Source: Streptomyces sp. R21
GTDB lineage: Bacteria; Actinomycetota; Actinomycetes; Streptomycetales; Streptomycetaceae
Reading direction: 5' to 3'
Assembly (NCBI RefSeq): GCF_041051975.1
Contig: NZ_CP163435.1
Coordinates: 8,772,501-8,836,500, forward strand
Length of the DNA stretch: 64,000 bases
Positions within the stretch are counted from its first letter, which is position 1, and every line of letters starts with the position of its first letter. Below are positions 26,513-36,231 of this stretch, in pieces. The notes under the pieces were generated by a model, which worked only from the letters and a program-made list of their open reading frames with translations, did no database searches and was not told where the DNA came from. A program made the translations under genes and the position numbers.

Positions 26513-26556
26513 TGAGATCCGGGAGCCCGGCGACGGTCCGCCTGGCTCGGATCTCA
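26513..26556. terminator. Hairpin between convergent trpC and the SpoIIE-type gene
   Basis: TGAGATCCG (26513-26521) pairs with CGGATCTCA (26548-26556), extended by AGCC/GGCT beyond a 2-nt bulge. The position between two convergent genes suits a bidirectional terminator; it overlaps the SpoIIE-type stop codon. Confidence 0.6.
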
Positions 26557-29013
26557 TCGCGGCTCGGGCTCGGTGAGGGTCTGTGCGCACCAGATCGTCT
26601 TGCCGTCGGTGGTGTGCCGGGTGCCCCACCCCTGGGTGAGCTGGGCGACGAGCAGCAGGCCCCGGCCGCCCTCGTCGAAGGCGCGCGCCCGGCGCAGGTG
26701 CGGGGCGGTGTTGCTGGCGTCGGAGACCTCGCAGATCAGGGAGGTGTCGCGAATCAGCCGCAGCCTGATCGGCGGCTCGCCGTATCGGATGGCGTTGGTG
26801 ACCAGCTCGCTGACGACCAGTTCGGTGACGAATGACGCCTCCTCCAGGCCCCAGGCCTCCAGCTGGTCCACGGCGAACTTCCTGGCGCGCGGCACCTGCG
26901 CGGGGTCGGGCTCGACGTCCCAGTCGGCGACATGCTGGGGATTCAGCGCGTGTGTGCGGGCGAGCAGCAGGGCGGCGTCGTCGGTGCGGCGTTCGAGAAG
27001 CATCGCGGCCGTCACCGTGTCGCACAGGGCCTCCAGCGAGGCGGCCGAGTGGTTCAGGACCTGCTGCAGTTCGGCGATTCCCTGGTCGACGTCGCGCTCG
27101 CGGCTTTGCACCAGTCCATCGGTGTAGAGGGCGAGCAGGCTGCCCTCGGGCAGTTCGAGTTCGGTGGCCTCGAAGGGCAGCCCGCCGATGCCGAGCGGTG
27201 GTCCCGGCTGTGCGGGTGCCGGGGTCCTGGTGCCGTCCGGGGAGATGATGAGCGGCAGCGGATGGCCTGCGCTCGCCAGTGTGAAGCGGCGGGAGACCGG
27301 GTCGTAGACGGTGTACAGGCAGGTGGCCCCGAACTCGCCGGTCGGCTGGAAGTGGCCGGCGGGCCGGAGGTCACTGGCGAGGTGGATGACGAGGTCGTCC
27401 AGGTGGGTCAGCAGCTCGTCCGGCGGCAGGTCCACGTCGGCGAGCGTGCGGACCGCCGTGCGCAACCGGCCCATGCTGGCCGCGGCGTGCAGGCCGTGAC
27501 CGACCACATCGCCGACGACCAGGGCGACCCGGGCACCGGAGAGCGGAATGACGTCGAACCAGTCACCACCCACTTCCGCGTCGGTCCCGGCAGGCAGGTA
27601 GCGGGATGCCACCTCGACCGCCTCCTGGCTTGGCAGCTGTTGCAGCAGCAGGCTGCGTTGCAGGGTCAGCGCGGTCGTGCGCTCGCGCGAGTACCGGCGG
27701 GCGTTGTCGATGGCGACGGCTGCCTTGGCGGTCAGCTCTTCGGCGAGGATCAGGTCGTCTGCCGTGAAGGCCTCGGGCCGGTCGCTGCGGGAGAACGCGA
27801 CGACGCCGAGCAGCACGCCGCGGGCCCGGAGCGGCACGGTGATCCGGCCGGTCAGCCCCTCCGCGGTGATGGATTTGTCGATCAACGGATTGCCCGGCGG
27901 CCAGTGGGCCGGATCGGCGGCGAGCCCGGGCCCGAAGGCCCATTCACTGCCGTGGCCGGGTTCGGCCGCGAGCTGCACCGTGGACCTGCCGGTGGCCATG
28001 CAGCGGGCGGCGACGGAACCGGGAGCGTGACTCACCGGCACCGGGGGTCCGGGGTCCCGGTCGATGTCATGCTTCGCGCTGTGCTGGGCGGCGCGGCTGA
28101 GCGCGATGGCTTCGCCGGAGACGGAGGCGGGGGAAAGAGGCGGTTCCTCTCCGCGCAGTACCTCGTCGAAGAGATCCACGGTGACGAGGTCGACGAATCC
28201 CGGCACGGGGGTCCTGGCCAGTTCCTGGGCGGTGCCGATCACGTCGAGAGTCCGGCCGATGCCACGACTGGCCTCGTTGAGCATGAGCAGGCGCTGCCTG
28301 GCCCAGTACTCGGCGCTCATGTCGAATCCCCAGTTGGCGACCGCGCGGACCCTGCCCTCGGCATCCCTGACGGGCCAGATGCTGGTGGCCCAGGCGTTGG
28401 CGTAGTCGCTGCCGAGCGGGCGGAAGACGGTGATGAGACGTGCGGGTTTGCCTGTCCTCGCCACTTCGGACAGCTGGTCGGTGTAGGGCTTGTCGTCCCT
28501 TTCCGGAAACAGCGAGCGGTCGAAATCGGGAAACAGCTCGCGGTACTTCTTACCGAGCACTTGCTCCTCGGAGTGCGCGATCACCCGGCCCGAGGAGGCA
28601 TTGATCCACAGAAACCGCAGATCGGGGTCGTAGACGCCCAGAGCGAAGGGGCACTGTTCGAAGGCCAGATCTGCGATCACCGGGCGGCTTTCCCAGCGCT
28701 GGACGGTCACCGCGTGGCCCAGCGCCCGGCCGTGGGCGCCGAACAGCGGGTGAGCCGATAGCAGGGCGTTCACCGTGGAACCGTCCCGGTGGCGCAGGGC
28801 GATGAGCCCCGTGGGGTCGGGGCCGCTGCCGTAGCCCTCGGGGAAGCCGGGTGGCGCGGGAGCGGCCAGCAGGTCGGTCACGGGGCGCCCTACGGCGTCC
28901 TCCGCCGTCCAGCCCAGCAGCGAGTGCCCGCTCTCGCTCCAGCCGCTCACCACGCCGTCCGGGCCCACCACGAGCGCGGCAGTGCGGGCATCCTGCTTGC
29001 CGGCAGGGTCCAC
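26554..29013 (-). CDS. PAS-PAS-GAF-SpoIIE phosphatase with C-terminal HATPase domain
   Basis: The protein has 819 residues. The GTG at 29013 has GGAGG 8 nt upstream. An N-terminal PAS (about 10-105) and a second PAS (about 110-235) precede a GAF domain (about 245-440). The PP2C/SpoIIE phosphatase follows (about 455-670) with AEVGGDWFDVIPL, VVGDVVGHGLHAAA and ALYTDGLVQSRE, which supply the metal-binding Asp residues. The end (about 690-819) is a GHKL anti-sigma-factor kinase fold with SELVTNAIRYG and EGGRGLLLVAQLTQGWG. Such proteins sit in partner-switching networks controlling sigma factors in actinobacteria. The protein is probably cytosolic. Its signal and target are unknown, and there is no link to the sugar genes beyond position. 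Confidence 0.9.
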   Translation of the reverse strand: MDPAGKQDARTAALVVGPDGVVSGWSESGHSLLGWTAEDAVGRPVTDLLAAPAPPGFPEGYGSGPDPTGLIALRHRDGSTVNALLSAHPLFGAHGRALGHAVTVQRWESRPVIADLAFEQCPFALGVYDPDLRFLWINASSGRVIAHSEEQVLGKKYRELFPDFDRSLFPERDDKPYTDQLSEVARTGKPARLITVFRPLGSDYANAWATSIWPVRDAEGRVRAVANWGFDMSAEYWARQRLLMLNEASRGIGRTLDVIGTAQELARTPVPGFVDLVTVDLFDEVLRGEEPPLSPASVSGEAIALSRAAQHSAKHDIDRDPGPPVPVSHAPGSVAARCMATGRSTVQLAAEPGHGSEWAFGPGLAADPAHWPPGNPLIDKSITAEGLTGRITVPLRARGVLLGVVAFSRSDRPEAFTADDLILAEELTAKAAVAIDNARRYSRERTTALTLQRSLLLQQLPSQEAVEVASRYLPAGTDAEVGGDWFDVIPLSGARVALVVGDVVGHGLHAAASMGRLRTAVRTLADVDLPPDELLTHLDDLVIHLASDLRPAGHFQPTGEFGATCLYTVYDPVSRRFTLASAGHPLPLIISPDGTRTPAPAQPGPPLGIGGLPFEATELELPEGSLLALYTDGLVQSRERDVDQGIAELQQVLNHSAASLEALCDTVTAAMLLERRTDDAALLLARTHALNPQHVADWDVEPDPAQVPRARKFAVDQLEAWGLEEASFVTELVVSELVTNAIRYGEPPIRLRLIRDTSLICEVSDASNTAPHLRRARAFDEGGRGLLLVAQLTQGWGTRHTTDGKTIWCAQTLTEPEPR

Positions 29014-29239
29014 TCGCTACGCCTCCGTCCTGACAGCTGTCTCCGTCAGGGCTGGTTTTCAGCCACAGCTTCCAGCGTAGGTCCGCTTCTGCTCCGCGGC
29101 GCTCCGGCCGGTGCGTTCCTGACCGCCGGGTGCGGGGCTGAGCGGGGCCGGCGCCTGCGCGCCCCGCTCGACGACCACCGCGGTACGTCCGCCGATGTCC
29201 CGTAGCCGGACCTGTGGTGCTCCTGGGTGGTCGGTGTCG

Positions 29240-30799
29240 TCACCAGCCGGTCGGCAGTCCGGCGATGTACGAGGTGAGCCGTTCGGCGATGAGCCGGTCG
29301 TCGTGGGCCGAGTAGTGCCAGTCGCAGCCGAGGAAGTCCAGGCCCGAGTCGTCGAGGGCCCAGGAGCGGACCCGGCTGTCGCCGGCGTCGTTACGCGCCT
29401 TGACGACCTGCTGGACGTGTTCGGCGTACTGGCCGGCGCCGACTGCCACGATGGTCGTGTCGGACCCGTAGCGCGTGCGCAGCTTCTGGATGAAGTCGCC
29501 GTAGGCGCTGCGGTAGGCGGCCGCGAGGCTGTCGGGCGTCCACGGCTCGCCGGGGTTGATGGCGGTCGAGAAGTCGTTGGTGCCGAGGTTGACCACCACG
29601 ACCTGGGGGCGCCAGGTGCCCGGGTTCTGCCAGACGTCGCCGGACACGTTCAGCAGGGCACGGTCGTAGAAGGTCCGGTACGTGACGTCCGTCCGGTCTC
29701 CGTTGTAGTTGCGCACCATGCCGAGGCCCGAGTAGCCGTTGATCTGGTAGTCGGCGTTCAGTTGCCGGGCGGTGAGGGCGCCGTAGCTCACGTCGGTGTT
29801 GGTGTTCCGCTTGAGCTGTTCCGAGGTGCAGGTGCGGGAGGTCGAGAGGTTGCCGTAGCCCACCGTGAGGGAGTCGCCGATGAACTCGATCTGGCGGTTG
29901 CGGGCGGCCGGTCTGCTCAGCACGGCACCGCCGGGCGCGGCGACGAAGCCTCCGAAGGTGCTGGTGTCCCCGGGGGTGTCGTTGCGCTTGACGAGCCGGA
30001 CGGTGTGCGTGCCGTTCGACAGGCCGTTGATCCAGTGCGTGGTGTTGCCGGGCGTGACGAGCGTGGCGACGGTGGCTCCGTCGATCTGGACGTCGTAGTC
30101 GGCGGCCGAGTCGCCCAGCACGATGCCCACACCGGTGCCGCTGACGCGGCCCTCGAAGTACACGCCGGGCCAGCTGTACTGCACGGTGTTTCCGGCGTCC
30201 TTGACCCGTCCGGCGGTGTGCACCTGTGCCAGCACTCCTGCCGCGCGGACCAGTTGCCACTGCTGGTTGGCCCCGCCCCAGTCGGTGAACTGCACGACCT
30301 TGGCGCCGTCCGCGGTGGAGGCGTTGTCGACCTCGACGGCCTTGCCGCTGTTGCGGTTGATCAACCGGACATAACCGTCCGGTGAATCGGCCAGCCGGAA
30401 CTGCTGGTTGGTGCCATTGAGGTCGCTCCACTGCGCGATGTCCGCATGGTCGGCGCTGGAGTGGTTCAGCACGTCCAGCACCTTGCCGGAGTGCTGCGCC
30501 CTCAGCCGGTAATAGCCCCCGCCCGAGTCGACGAACCGGAACTGCTGGTTGGCACTGCCGGTACGCGTCCACTGCGTGAGACCCGCCCCATCGGCAGTGC
30601 TCGCACCGGCCACATCCAGCGCCTTGCCGCTGCCACGGTTGACCAGCACGTACGACACGGTCGTATCCACCGTGGCCGCCCGCGCCGTCCCCGCGGCACC
30701 AAGTCCCGTCAGGAGCGCCGCCAGTAAGGCGGTCACCGCGGTCAGCACCCCCGTACGCCGCCCGCGGCCCCACCACGACGCACCTAATGTCATATGCAT
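29240..30799 (-). CDS. Secreted CE2-type acetyl (xylan) esterase with N-terminal ricin-type domain
   Basis: The protein has 519 residues. A Sec signal spans about 15-42. Residues about 45-185 form a ricin-type beta-trefoil with three QQF/QQW repeats. About 190-295 is the jelly-roll that precedes CE2 catalytic domains, and about 300-519 is the SGNH domain with IEFIGDSLTVGYG (nucleophile Ser310), LGTNDFS and CDWHYS (Asp493, His495). It would remove acetyl groups from hemicellulose. Codons 5 and 25 are TTA, so translation should depend on the bldA tRNA. A second ATG two codons in is an alternative start. It lies 68 bp after the GH29 gene on the same strand. Confidence 0.87.
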   Translation of the reverse strand: MHMTLGASWWGRGRRTGVLTAVTALLAALLTGLGAAGTARAATVDTTVSYVLVNRGSGKALDVAGASTADGAGLTQWTRTGSANQQFRFVDSGGGYYRLRAQHSGKVLDVLNHSSADHADIAQWSDLNGTNQQFRLADSPDGYVRLINRNSGKAVEVDNASTADGAKVVQFTDWGGANQQWQLVRAAGVLAQVHTAGRVKDAGNTVQYSWPGVYFEGRVSGTGVGIVLGDSAADYDVQIDGATVATLVTPGNTTHWINGLSNGTHTVRLVKRNDTPGDTSTFGGFVAAPGGAVLSRPAARNRQIEFIGDSLTVGYGNLSTSRTCTSEQLKRNTNTDVSYGALTARQLNADYQINGYSGLGMVRNYNGDRTDVTYRTFYDRALLNVSGDVWQNPGTWRPQVVVVNLGTNDFSTAINPGEPWTPDSLAAAYRSAYGDFIQKLRTRYGSDTTIVAVGAGQYAEHVQQVVKARNDAGDSRVRSWALDDSGLDFLGCDWHYSAHDDRLIAERLTSYIAGLPTGW

Positions 30800-30867
30800 G
30801 CCATCTTTCTGCGTTCGTGTCCCTTTCGGGTGTGCGCCGCCACGTCAGCGGTAGCGGGCTCTGCCGG

Positions 30868-33099
30868 CTACAGCGCGGTGAAGGTCCACAGCAGGTTGGT
30901 GCTGCTGCCGTAGGTCCACTGCTTGGCGATGGAACCCGAGTCGACGTTGCCTCCGCCGTCGAGGGCCAGGCCGGTGGTGCGGTTGGCGATCGAATAGTGG
31001 TCGCCGCCGCGGTGGGTGATCGTCCACTGCTGGTTGGTGCCGCCGTTCCAGGCGGCCTGTCTGGCGGCGGAGCCGTCGGCGGTGGCGCCCCAGCCGTCGG
31101 CGACCATGCCGTTCGTGCGGTTGACCAGCTTGTAGTAGCCGCCGCCGACCGCCACCGCCTGCCACTGCAGGTTGGTGCTGTCGCCCGAGGTCCATTGCTT
31201 GAGGTTGGAGCCGGAGGCGACATTGCCGCCGCTGTCCAGGGCGAGTCCGTTGGTGACGTTGGTGATCCGGAAATACGTGACCGGGTTGAACTGGACCTTC
31301 AGCGAGGTGATCTGGTCGTTGTTGCCGGTGACGCGCAGGTCGGGGTTCTCGGCGGTGAAGGTCCAGGAGGTGCCGGTGAAGTTGTCTCCGGAGTATCCGA
31401 TCACCTGGTAGCCGGGGGCCGGCCGGAGGGAGGAGAGGGTGCGCGGGCCCGGTCCGGCGGCGGTCAGGTCGGCCGCGGTGTGGTCGCCGACGGTGAACAC
31501 GGCGGCGTTGCCTGTGTAGTTGACGTCGCTGAAGGCGATGGCGCCGGCGAGCGGCCGCAGGCCGGGGATCGTGCCGGAGAAGTTGAGCTTCAGGACGTAG
31601 GCGCCCGCGCTGTACGGCGCAGAGGACGGCAGGGTGATGGTGAGGCCGGAGGAGTTCTGGGCCGGCGTGGGCAGGTCGATGTAGGTGCCGGCGGTGTTCC
31701 CGAGAAGCTTCACCGAGGTGAGCGAGGAGAGGTTGATCCGGTCCGAGCCGAGGGTCTTGATCGTGAGCGAACTGCCCGGCCAGCCCAGGACGGTGGCGTA
31801 CAGGACGTTGTCGGCCTTGTTGCGGGTGAAGCGGATGTCCTGCGGCGTGCCGGCGTGCGGGGTGGTGAACGCACCGCCGCCCATCTTCGTCGGGCCTTCG
31901 CCGTACGCCGTCCAGGCGCGGGTCGCGTACACCGACTCGCCGAAGCGCTTCAGGTGGTCGCCGATGCCGAGCAGGATGTCCTTCTGCGCCTGGGGGATGG
32001 TGCCATCGGCCATCGGCGCGATGTTCAGCAGCACGTTGCCGTTCTTGCTGACCCGGTCGAGGAACGAGTGCAGCATCTGCGGGATGGTGTAGTAGCCGAT
32101 GCCCTGGGTGTAGCACCAACTGGAGCTGGAGATGCTGTCGTCGGTCAGCCAGTACGGAGTGGTGAGCTCGGCCGGACCACCGCGTTCGTAGTCGAAGACC
32201 TCACCCTTGCCGTTCATGCCGTCCTTGTAGGTGGCGACGACTTCACGGCCCCAGCCGTTTGCCTGGTTGTAGTAGTACGCCAGGAAGTTCAGGCGTTGTG
32301 TCTCGTCGACGGCGTCCAGCTTGAAGTCCTGCCACAGGATGTCGGGTTGGGCGCGGTCGATGACCTCTTTGAGCTTGTCGAACCAGAGTTGGTTCTCCGC
32401 GGATGGACCCAGCTGCCCGTAGAGCTTCTTGAGGCTGGAGTCCGTCTGGGCGGGGACGAACTCGTAGAAGCCGTTGAAGTGGTACGCGTGGTGCATGGCC
32501 ACCAGTAGCTTCAGACCCTTGGCGCGGATGGCCGTGGAGAACAGCCGCAGCAGGTTCAGTCCCGGACCCTTGTCCACCGAGTTCCACTCGTTGACCTGGC
32601 TGTCCCACATGGAGAAGCCGTCATGGTGCTCGGCGACCGGGCCGGCGAACCTGGCGCCGGCGTCGACGAACAACTGCACCCACTCGTCGGGGTCGAACTT
32701 GCCGCCGGCCGACTTCAGCTTCGGCGCGAACTTCACGAAGTTGCCCGCCAGGTCCTGAGCCCCGTTGATGAAGTTGTGGTACGGCCATGCCGATGGCTGG
32801 CCGTAGGTCGCGATGTGGTGCTGGTTGGCGTAGCTGCCCGCCTGGTACATGCTCCGCGGGTACCACTCGTTGTCGTAGGCGGGGACGCTGAAGACGCCCC
32901 AGTGGAAGTAGATCCCGAACTTCGCGTCCTGGAACCACTCCGGGGCCGGCGGGTGCTGGTCGACCGAGTTCCAGTCGGGCGTGTACGTGCTGGGCGCCGC
33001 CTGGGCGATGCCGGCACCGAACACACCTCCGGCTACGGCCGCCGCGGCCACACACGTGGCACCGGCCAGGAACTGGCGTCTGTTGATCGAACTCGACAT
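30868..33099 (-). CDS. Secreted (Tat) GH29 alpha-L-fucosidase with C-terminal ricin-type domain
   Basis: The protein has 743 residues. The ATG at 33099 is chosen for its AGGGA ribosome-binding site and because the protein then begins with a twin-arginine signal, SINRRQFLAG. The catalytic domain (about 38-400) has FGIYFHWGVFSVP, AEHHDGFSMWDS and the nucleophile Asp258 in PDILWQDF, plus NGNVLLNIAP. A beta-sandwich follows, then a ricin-type trefoil (about 610-743) with three GL(A)LDGGGN-type repeats. It removes alpha-L-fucose, and possibly alpha-L-galactose, from plant glycans outside the cell. It is divergent from a monosaccharide importer and catabolic operon across a shared regulatory region, which links release and use of the sugar. 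Confidence 0.9.
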   Translation of the reverse strand: MSSSINRRQFLAGATCVAAAAVAGGVFGAGIAQAAPSTYTPDWNSVDQHPPAPEWFQDAKFGIYFHWGVFSVPAYDNEWYPRSMYQAGSYANQHHIATYGQPSAWPYHNFINGAQDLAGNFVKFAPKLKSAGGKFDPDEWVQLFVDAGARFAGPVAEHHDGFSMWDSQVNEWNSVDKGPGLNLLRLFSTAIRAKGLKLLVAMHHAYHFNGFYEFVPAQTDSSLKKLYGQLGPSAENQLWFDKLKEVIDRAQPDILWQDFKLDAVDETQRLNFLAYYYNQANGWGREVVATYKDGMNGKGEVFDYERGGPAELTTPYWLTDDSISSSSWCYTQGIGYYTIPQMLHSFLDRVSKNGNVLLNIAPMADGTIPQAQKDILLGIGDHLKRFGESVYATRAWTAYGEGPTKMGGGAFTTPHAGTPQDIRFTRNKADNVLYATVLGWPGSSLTIKTLGSDRINLSSLTSVKLLGNTAGTYIDLPTPAQNSSGLTITLPSSAPYSAGAYVLKLNFSGTIPGLRPLAGAIAFSDVNYTGNAAVFTVGDHTAADLTAAGPGPRTLSSLRPAPGYQVIGYSGDNFTGTSWTFTAENPDLRVTGNNDQITSLKVQFNPVTYFRITNVTNGLALDSGGNVASGSNLKQWTSGDSTNLQWQAVAVGGGYYKLVNRTNGMVADGWGATADGSAARQAAWNGGTNQQWTITHRGGDHYSIANRTTGLALDGGGNVDSGSIAKQWTYGSSTNLLWTFTAL

Positions 33100-33262
33100 G
33101 AAGACATCCCTGGTACGGAAGGGGCAGGGGGAACGCGCGAGGGCGCGAGTCGGCGTGCCGCTGCTGTGCACAGAGCGCCGCTTGTTACGCATGAAGGTCC
33201 GTCATGTCTCCCTGGGATGTCAACTGGCGTGCAGGGATGAAAAGCGTTGGGCGGTCGGGCAA

Positions 33263-33291
33263 TTAACCACGTTTATTGCATGTCTGTCCAG
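33263..33291 (-). promoter_or_regulatory. Possible promoter of the GH29-CE2 unit
   Basis: On the minus strand, TGGACA (33291-33286), 17 bp and GTTAAT (33268-33263). A CATGTCTG half-site overlaps the -35. Confidence 0.4.
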
Positions 33292-33322
33292 GTTTACGAC
33301 TGCCCAGACATGGCATGTCTGT
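33280..33322. promoter_or_regulatory. Operator cluster: CATGTCTG half-site plus palindrome CAGACATGgCATGTCTG
   Basis: CATGTCTG at 33280-33287 is followed by a perfect 8-bp inverted repeat with a 1-bp centre at 33306-33322. It lies between the fucosidase and the importer operon. FadR-subfamily GntR proteins bind short TGTC/GACA-type inverted repeats, so the GntR regulator at 44.5 kb, last gene of the operon, is the leading candidate. That assignment is inference. Confidence 0.6.
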
Positions 33323-33441
33323 CAGGGTCTCGTGGTCGATCCGGAGTAATCATCGCCGAGGATTGATGGGATGGATCTTCTTTCGGTGGCGTCACTTGGT
33401 GAGCTGTGGGCTGGGGTTTCAGGGCGTGTTGTGCGAGGGGC

Positions 33442-33471
33442 TAGACAGCGCGCCCGGAACACGCCTATAAA
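33442..33471 (+). promoter_or_regulatory. Probable promoter of the importer/catabolic operon
   Basis: TAGACA (33442-33447), 18 bp, TATAAA (33466-33471). Transcription would start near 33478, leaving a leader of about 78 nt. Confidence 0.5.
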
Positions 33472-33555
33472 CATCCCATCTCTGCTGCACGGCGATACGC
33501 AAATGTCGTCGAGGCGAAACATCTCCCGCTACGGGACCGGCGCGAGGAAGCACCG

Positions 33556-34614
33556 ATGAGAGTCAGAACCGCCCTCTGTTCAGCCGTCTCCGCCCTGTCC
33601 GCACTGGCTCTGCTCAGTGCGTGCAGCAGCTCCACCACCTCGGCGTCGAGCGACAAGCCGCTGATCGGCGTCGACTACCCCCGCTCCGACACCGACTTCT
33701 GGAACTCCTACATCAAGTACACGCCGCAGTACGGCAAGGAGTTGGGCCTGGACCTGAAGACCACCAACTCCCAGAACGACGTCGCCAAGCTCACCGCCAA
33801 CGCCCAGACGTTCATCAGCCAGGGCGTCAAGGGCCTCGCGATGGCCCCGCAGGACACCGCCGCCATCGCCCCCACCCTCGCGCAACTGGAGGCGAAGAAG
33901 ATCCCCGTGGTCACCGTCGACACCCGCCCCGACACCGGCAACGTGTTCATGGTCGTGCGCGCCGACAACCGCGCCTACGGCGAGAAGGCGTGCCAGTACC
34001 TCGGCGCCAAGCTCGGCGGCAAGGGCAAGGTGGTGATGCTGGAGGGTGGCCTGGACTCCATCAACGGCCGTGACCGCACAGAGGCGTTCAACGACTGCAT
34101 GAAGAAGAGCTTCCCGGGCATCAAGGTGCTCGGTGAGGCCACCAACTGGGACGGCGCCGTCGCCGCGCAGAAGCTGCAGACCGACCTGACCGCCCACCCG
34201 GACGTCAAGGGCATCTACATGCAGTCCAGTTTCGCCCTGTCCGGGACGCTCCAAGTCCTCAAGCAGAAGGGCTTGTTGGTCGACCCCAAGGACAAGAAAC
34301 ACGTGTTCGTGGTGTCCAACGACGGCATCCCCGAGGAGCTCAAGTCCATCGCCGCGGGCAAGATCGACGCCACGGTTTCCCAGCCGGCCGACCTCTATGC
34401 GAAGTACGCCTTGTACTACCTCAAGGCCGCGATCGACGGAAAGACCTTCAAGCCCGGCAAGACCGACCACGACAGCAACATCATCCAGGTTCGCAAGGGC
34501 GTGCTGGAGGACCAGCTGTCCGCTCCTCTCGTCACCATCGACGGCGGCAGCTACGGCGGTGTGCCGAGCGTCAAGAGCGACGACAAGTCGCTGTGGGGAA
34601 ACAACCTCGGCTGA
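33556..34614 (+). CDS. Monosaccharide ABC transporter, substrate-binding lipoprotein (RbsB family)
   Basis: The protein has 352 residues and GAGGAA 6 nt before the ATG. The lipobox LLSAC places the lipidated Cys at residue 23. The mature protein has the ribose/galactose-binding fold (PLIGVDYPRSDTDFWNSY, VTVDTRPD, VFVVSNDGIPEELKSIAAGK). This class carries single sugars rather than oligomers. It is the first gene of the long operon that continues with its ATPase and permease and then a deoxy-aldonate pathway, so the likely cargo is L-fucose or L-galactose. It is divergent from the GH29 fucosidase. Confidence 0.92.
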   Translation: MRVRTALCSAVSALSALALLSACSSSTTSASSDKPLIGVDYPRSDTDFWNSYIKYTPQYGKELGLDLKTTNSQNDVAKLTANAQTFISQGVKGLAMAPQDTAAIAPTLAQLEAKKIPVVTVDTRPDTGNVFMVVRADNRAYGEKACQYLGAKLGGKGKVVMLEGGLDSINGRDRTEAFNDCMKKSFPGIKVLGEATNWDGAVAAQKLQTDLTAHPDVKGIYMQSSFALSGTLQVLKQKGLLVDPKDKKHVFVVSNDGIPEELKSIAAGKIDATVSQPADLYAKYALYYLKAAIDGKTFKPGKTDHDSNIIQVRKGVLEDQLSAPLVTIDGGSYGGVPSVKSDDKSLWGNNLG

Positions 34615-34668
34615 TCTCTCTGATTCCTCATCGGGAACGCAACGGCGTACGAGAACAAGGCGGTTGAG

Positions 34669-36231
34669 ATGAGCGACGGGGAGCGAGCAGTCACTCCCGC
34701 GCCCGCCCCGGCGGACGACGGACGGGCCCCCTCCGACCCGCCCGTCGTCGAGGCGACGGGCATAGTCAAACGGTTCGGTCCGACGGTGGCCCTGAACGGC
34801 GCCCGGATCACCATCAGGCCCGGCGAGACCCACGCGCTCGTCGGCCGCAACGGAGCCGGCAAGTCGACCTTGGTGTCGGTCCTGACCGGCCTGCAGGCTC
34901 CCGACGAGGGAACGGTGACCTTCGGCGGTGAGCCGTCGCCCCGGCTCAACGACCGTGACGGCTGGCGGCAGCGCGTGGCCTGCGTCTACCAGAAGTCGAC
35001 GATCATCCCCACGCTGACCGTCGCCGAGAACCTCTTCCTGAACCGGCACGACCACGGACGAAACCGGCTCATCAGCTGGCAGGCCACCCGTCACCGCGCA
35101 CAGGAACTCCTGTCGACCTGGTCCGTGGACGTCGACCCGCAGTCTTCGGCCGGTGATCTGAGCGTCGAGCAGCGGCAGTTCGTCGAGATCGCCCGGGCCC
35201 TGTCCTTCGGAGCGCGGTTCATCATCCTCGACGAGCCGACCGCCCAGCTCGACGGGGCGGCCATCAACCGTCTCTTCGACCGCATCCGCGACCTGCAACG
35301 CCAGGGCGTGACCTTCCTGTTCATCAGTCACCATCTCCAGGAGGTCTACGAGATCTGCGACATGGTGACGGTGTTCCGCGACGCCCGGCACATCCTCACC
35401 GCCCCGGTCACGGAAGTTCCCCGAACCGAGCTGGTCGCCGCCATGACCGGTGAGGCGGCAGCCGACCGGCGCGAGGAACGGGCGAGCACCCTCGACCCCG
35501 GCGCCACGGCCGCACTGAGCGTCCGCGCTCTGCGAAGCGGCGAGTACGACGACGTCAGCTTCCGGATCGGGGCCGGCGAGATCGTCGGGCTCGCGGGCGC
35601 CGCAGGCAGCGGTCGTACCGAGATCGCCGAGACCGTCGTAGGACTGCGGGCGGCGGACGGCGGCGAGGTGGCGATCGCCGGGCAGCGGCCCCGGCCGGGC
35701 AGCGTCCCCGCGGCGCTCGCCGCCGGCGCCGGGTTCGTCCCCCAGGACCGGCACCACCAGGGCTTCGTTCCGGACATGTCGATCGCGGACAACGCCACCC
35801 TGTCCGTGCCGAAGAGGCTCGGCCAGGGCGGGTTCCTGAGCAGCCGCCGACGCGACCGGCTCGCCGCGGGCATGATCGAGCATCTGGCGATCAAGACCCC
35901 AGGTCCCGACCTGCCCGTCTCCGCCCTGTCGGGTGGCAACCAGCAGAAGGTCGTGATGGCCCGCGCCCTGGCCGACGACCCCCGGCTGCTGGTCCTGATC
36001 AACCCGACCGCGGGCGTGGACGTGCGCTCCAAGGAGTTCCTCCTCGGCAAGGTCGAGGAGACCGCGGGGACCGGCACCGGAGTGCTCATCGCCTCCGACG
36101 AACTCGACGACCTGCGCATGTGCGACCGGGTCCTGGTGATGTTCCAGGGCCGTGTGACCTCAGAGATCGCCCGCGGCTGGCACGACCACGACCTCGTGGC
36201 CGCGATGGAAGGACTGGACCTCCATGCCTGA
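34669..36231 (+). CDS. Monosaccharide ABC transporter, tandem ATPase (RbsA type)
   Basis: The protein has 520 residues with two nucleotide-binding domains. The first has Walker A GRNGAGKST, signature LSVEQRQFVEIARAL and Walker B FIILDEPT. The second has a degenerate Walker A (GAAGSGRTEIAE) and signature LSGGNQQKVVMARAL with a changed Walker B (VLINPTAGVD). This asymmetry is normal for RbsA, XylG and AraG. It overlaps the permease gene by 8 bp, so the two are coupled. It powers import by the CUT2-type system with the neighbouring binding protein. Confidence 0.94.
   Translation: MSDGERAVTPAPAPADDGRAPSDPPVVEATGIVKRFGPTVALNGARITIRPGETHALVGRNGAGKSTLVSVLTGLQAPDEGTVTFGGEPSPRLNDRDGWRQRVACVYQKSTIIPTLTVAENLFLNRHDHGRNRLISWQATRHRAQELLSTWSVDVDPQSSAGDLSVEQRQFVEIARALSFGARFIILDEPTAQLDGAAINRLFDRIRDLQRQGVTFLFISHHLQEVYEICDMVTVFRDARHILTAPVTEVPRTELVAAMTGEAAADRREERASTLDPGATAALSVRALRSGEYDDVSFRIGAGEIVGLAGAAGSGRTEIAETVVGLRAADGGEVAIAGQRPRPGSVPAALAAGAGFVPQDRHHQGFVPDMSIADNATLSVPKRLGQGGFLSSRRRDRLAAGMIEHLAIKTPGPDLPVSALSGGNQQKVVMARALADDPRLLVLINPTAGVDVRSKEFLLGKVEETAGTGTGVLIASDELDDLRMCDRVLVMFQGRVTSEIARGWHDHDLVAAMEGLDLHA

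Noticed and set aside
31942..31951. GAAGCGCTTC inside the GH29 coding sequence
   Set aside because: It encodes the conserved-looking LKRF stretch, is far from any start and has no partner at 121 bp, so it is probably coincidence.
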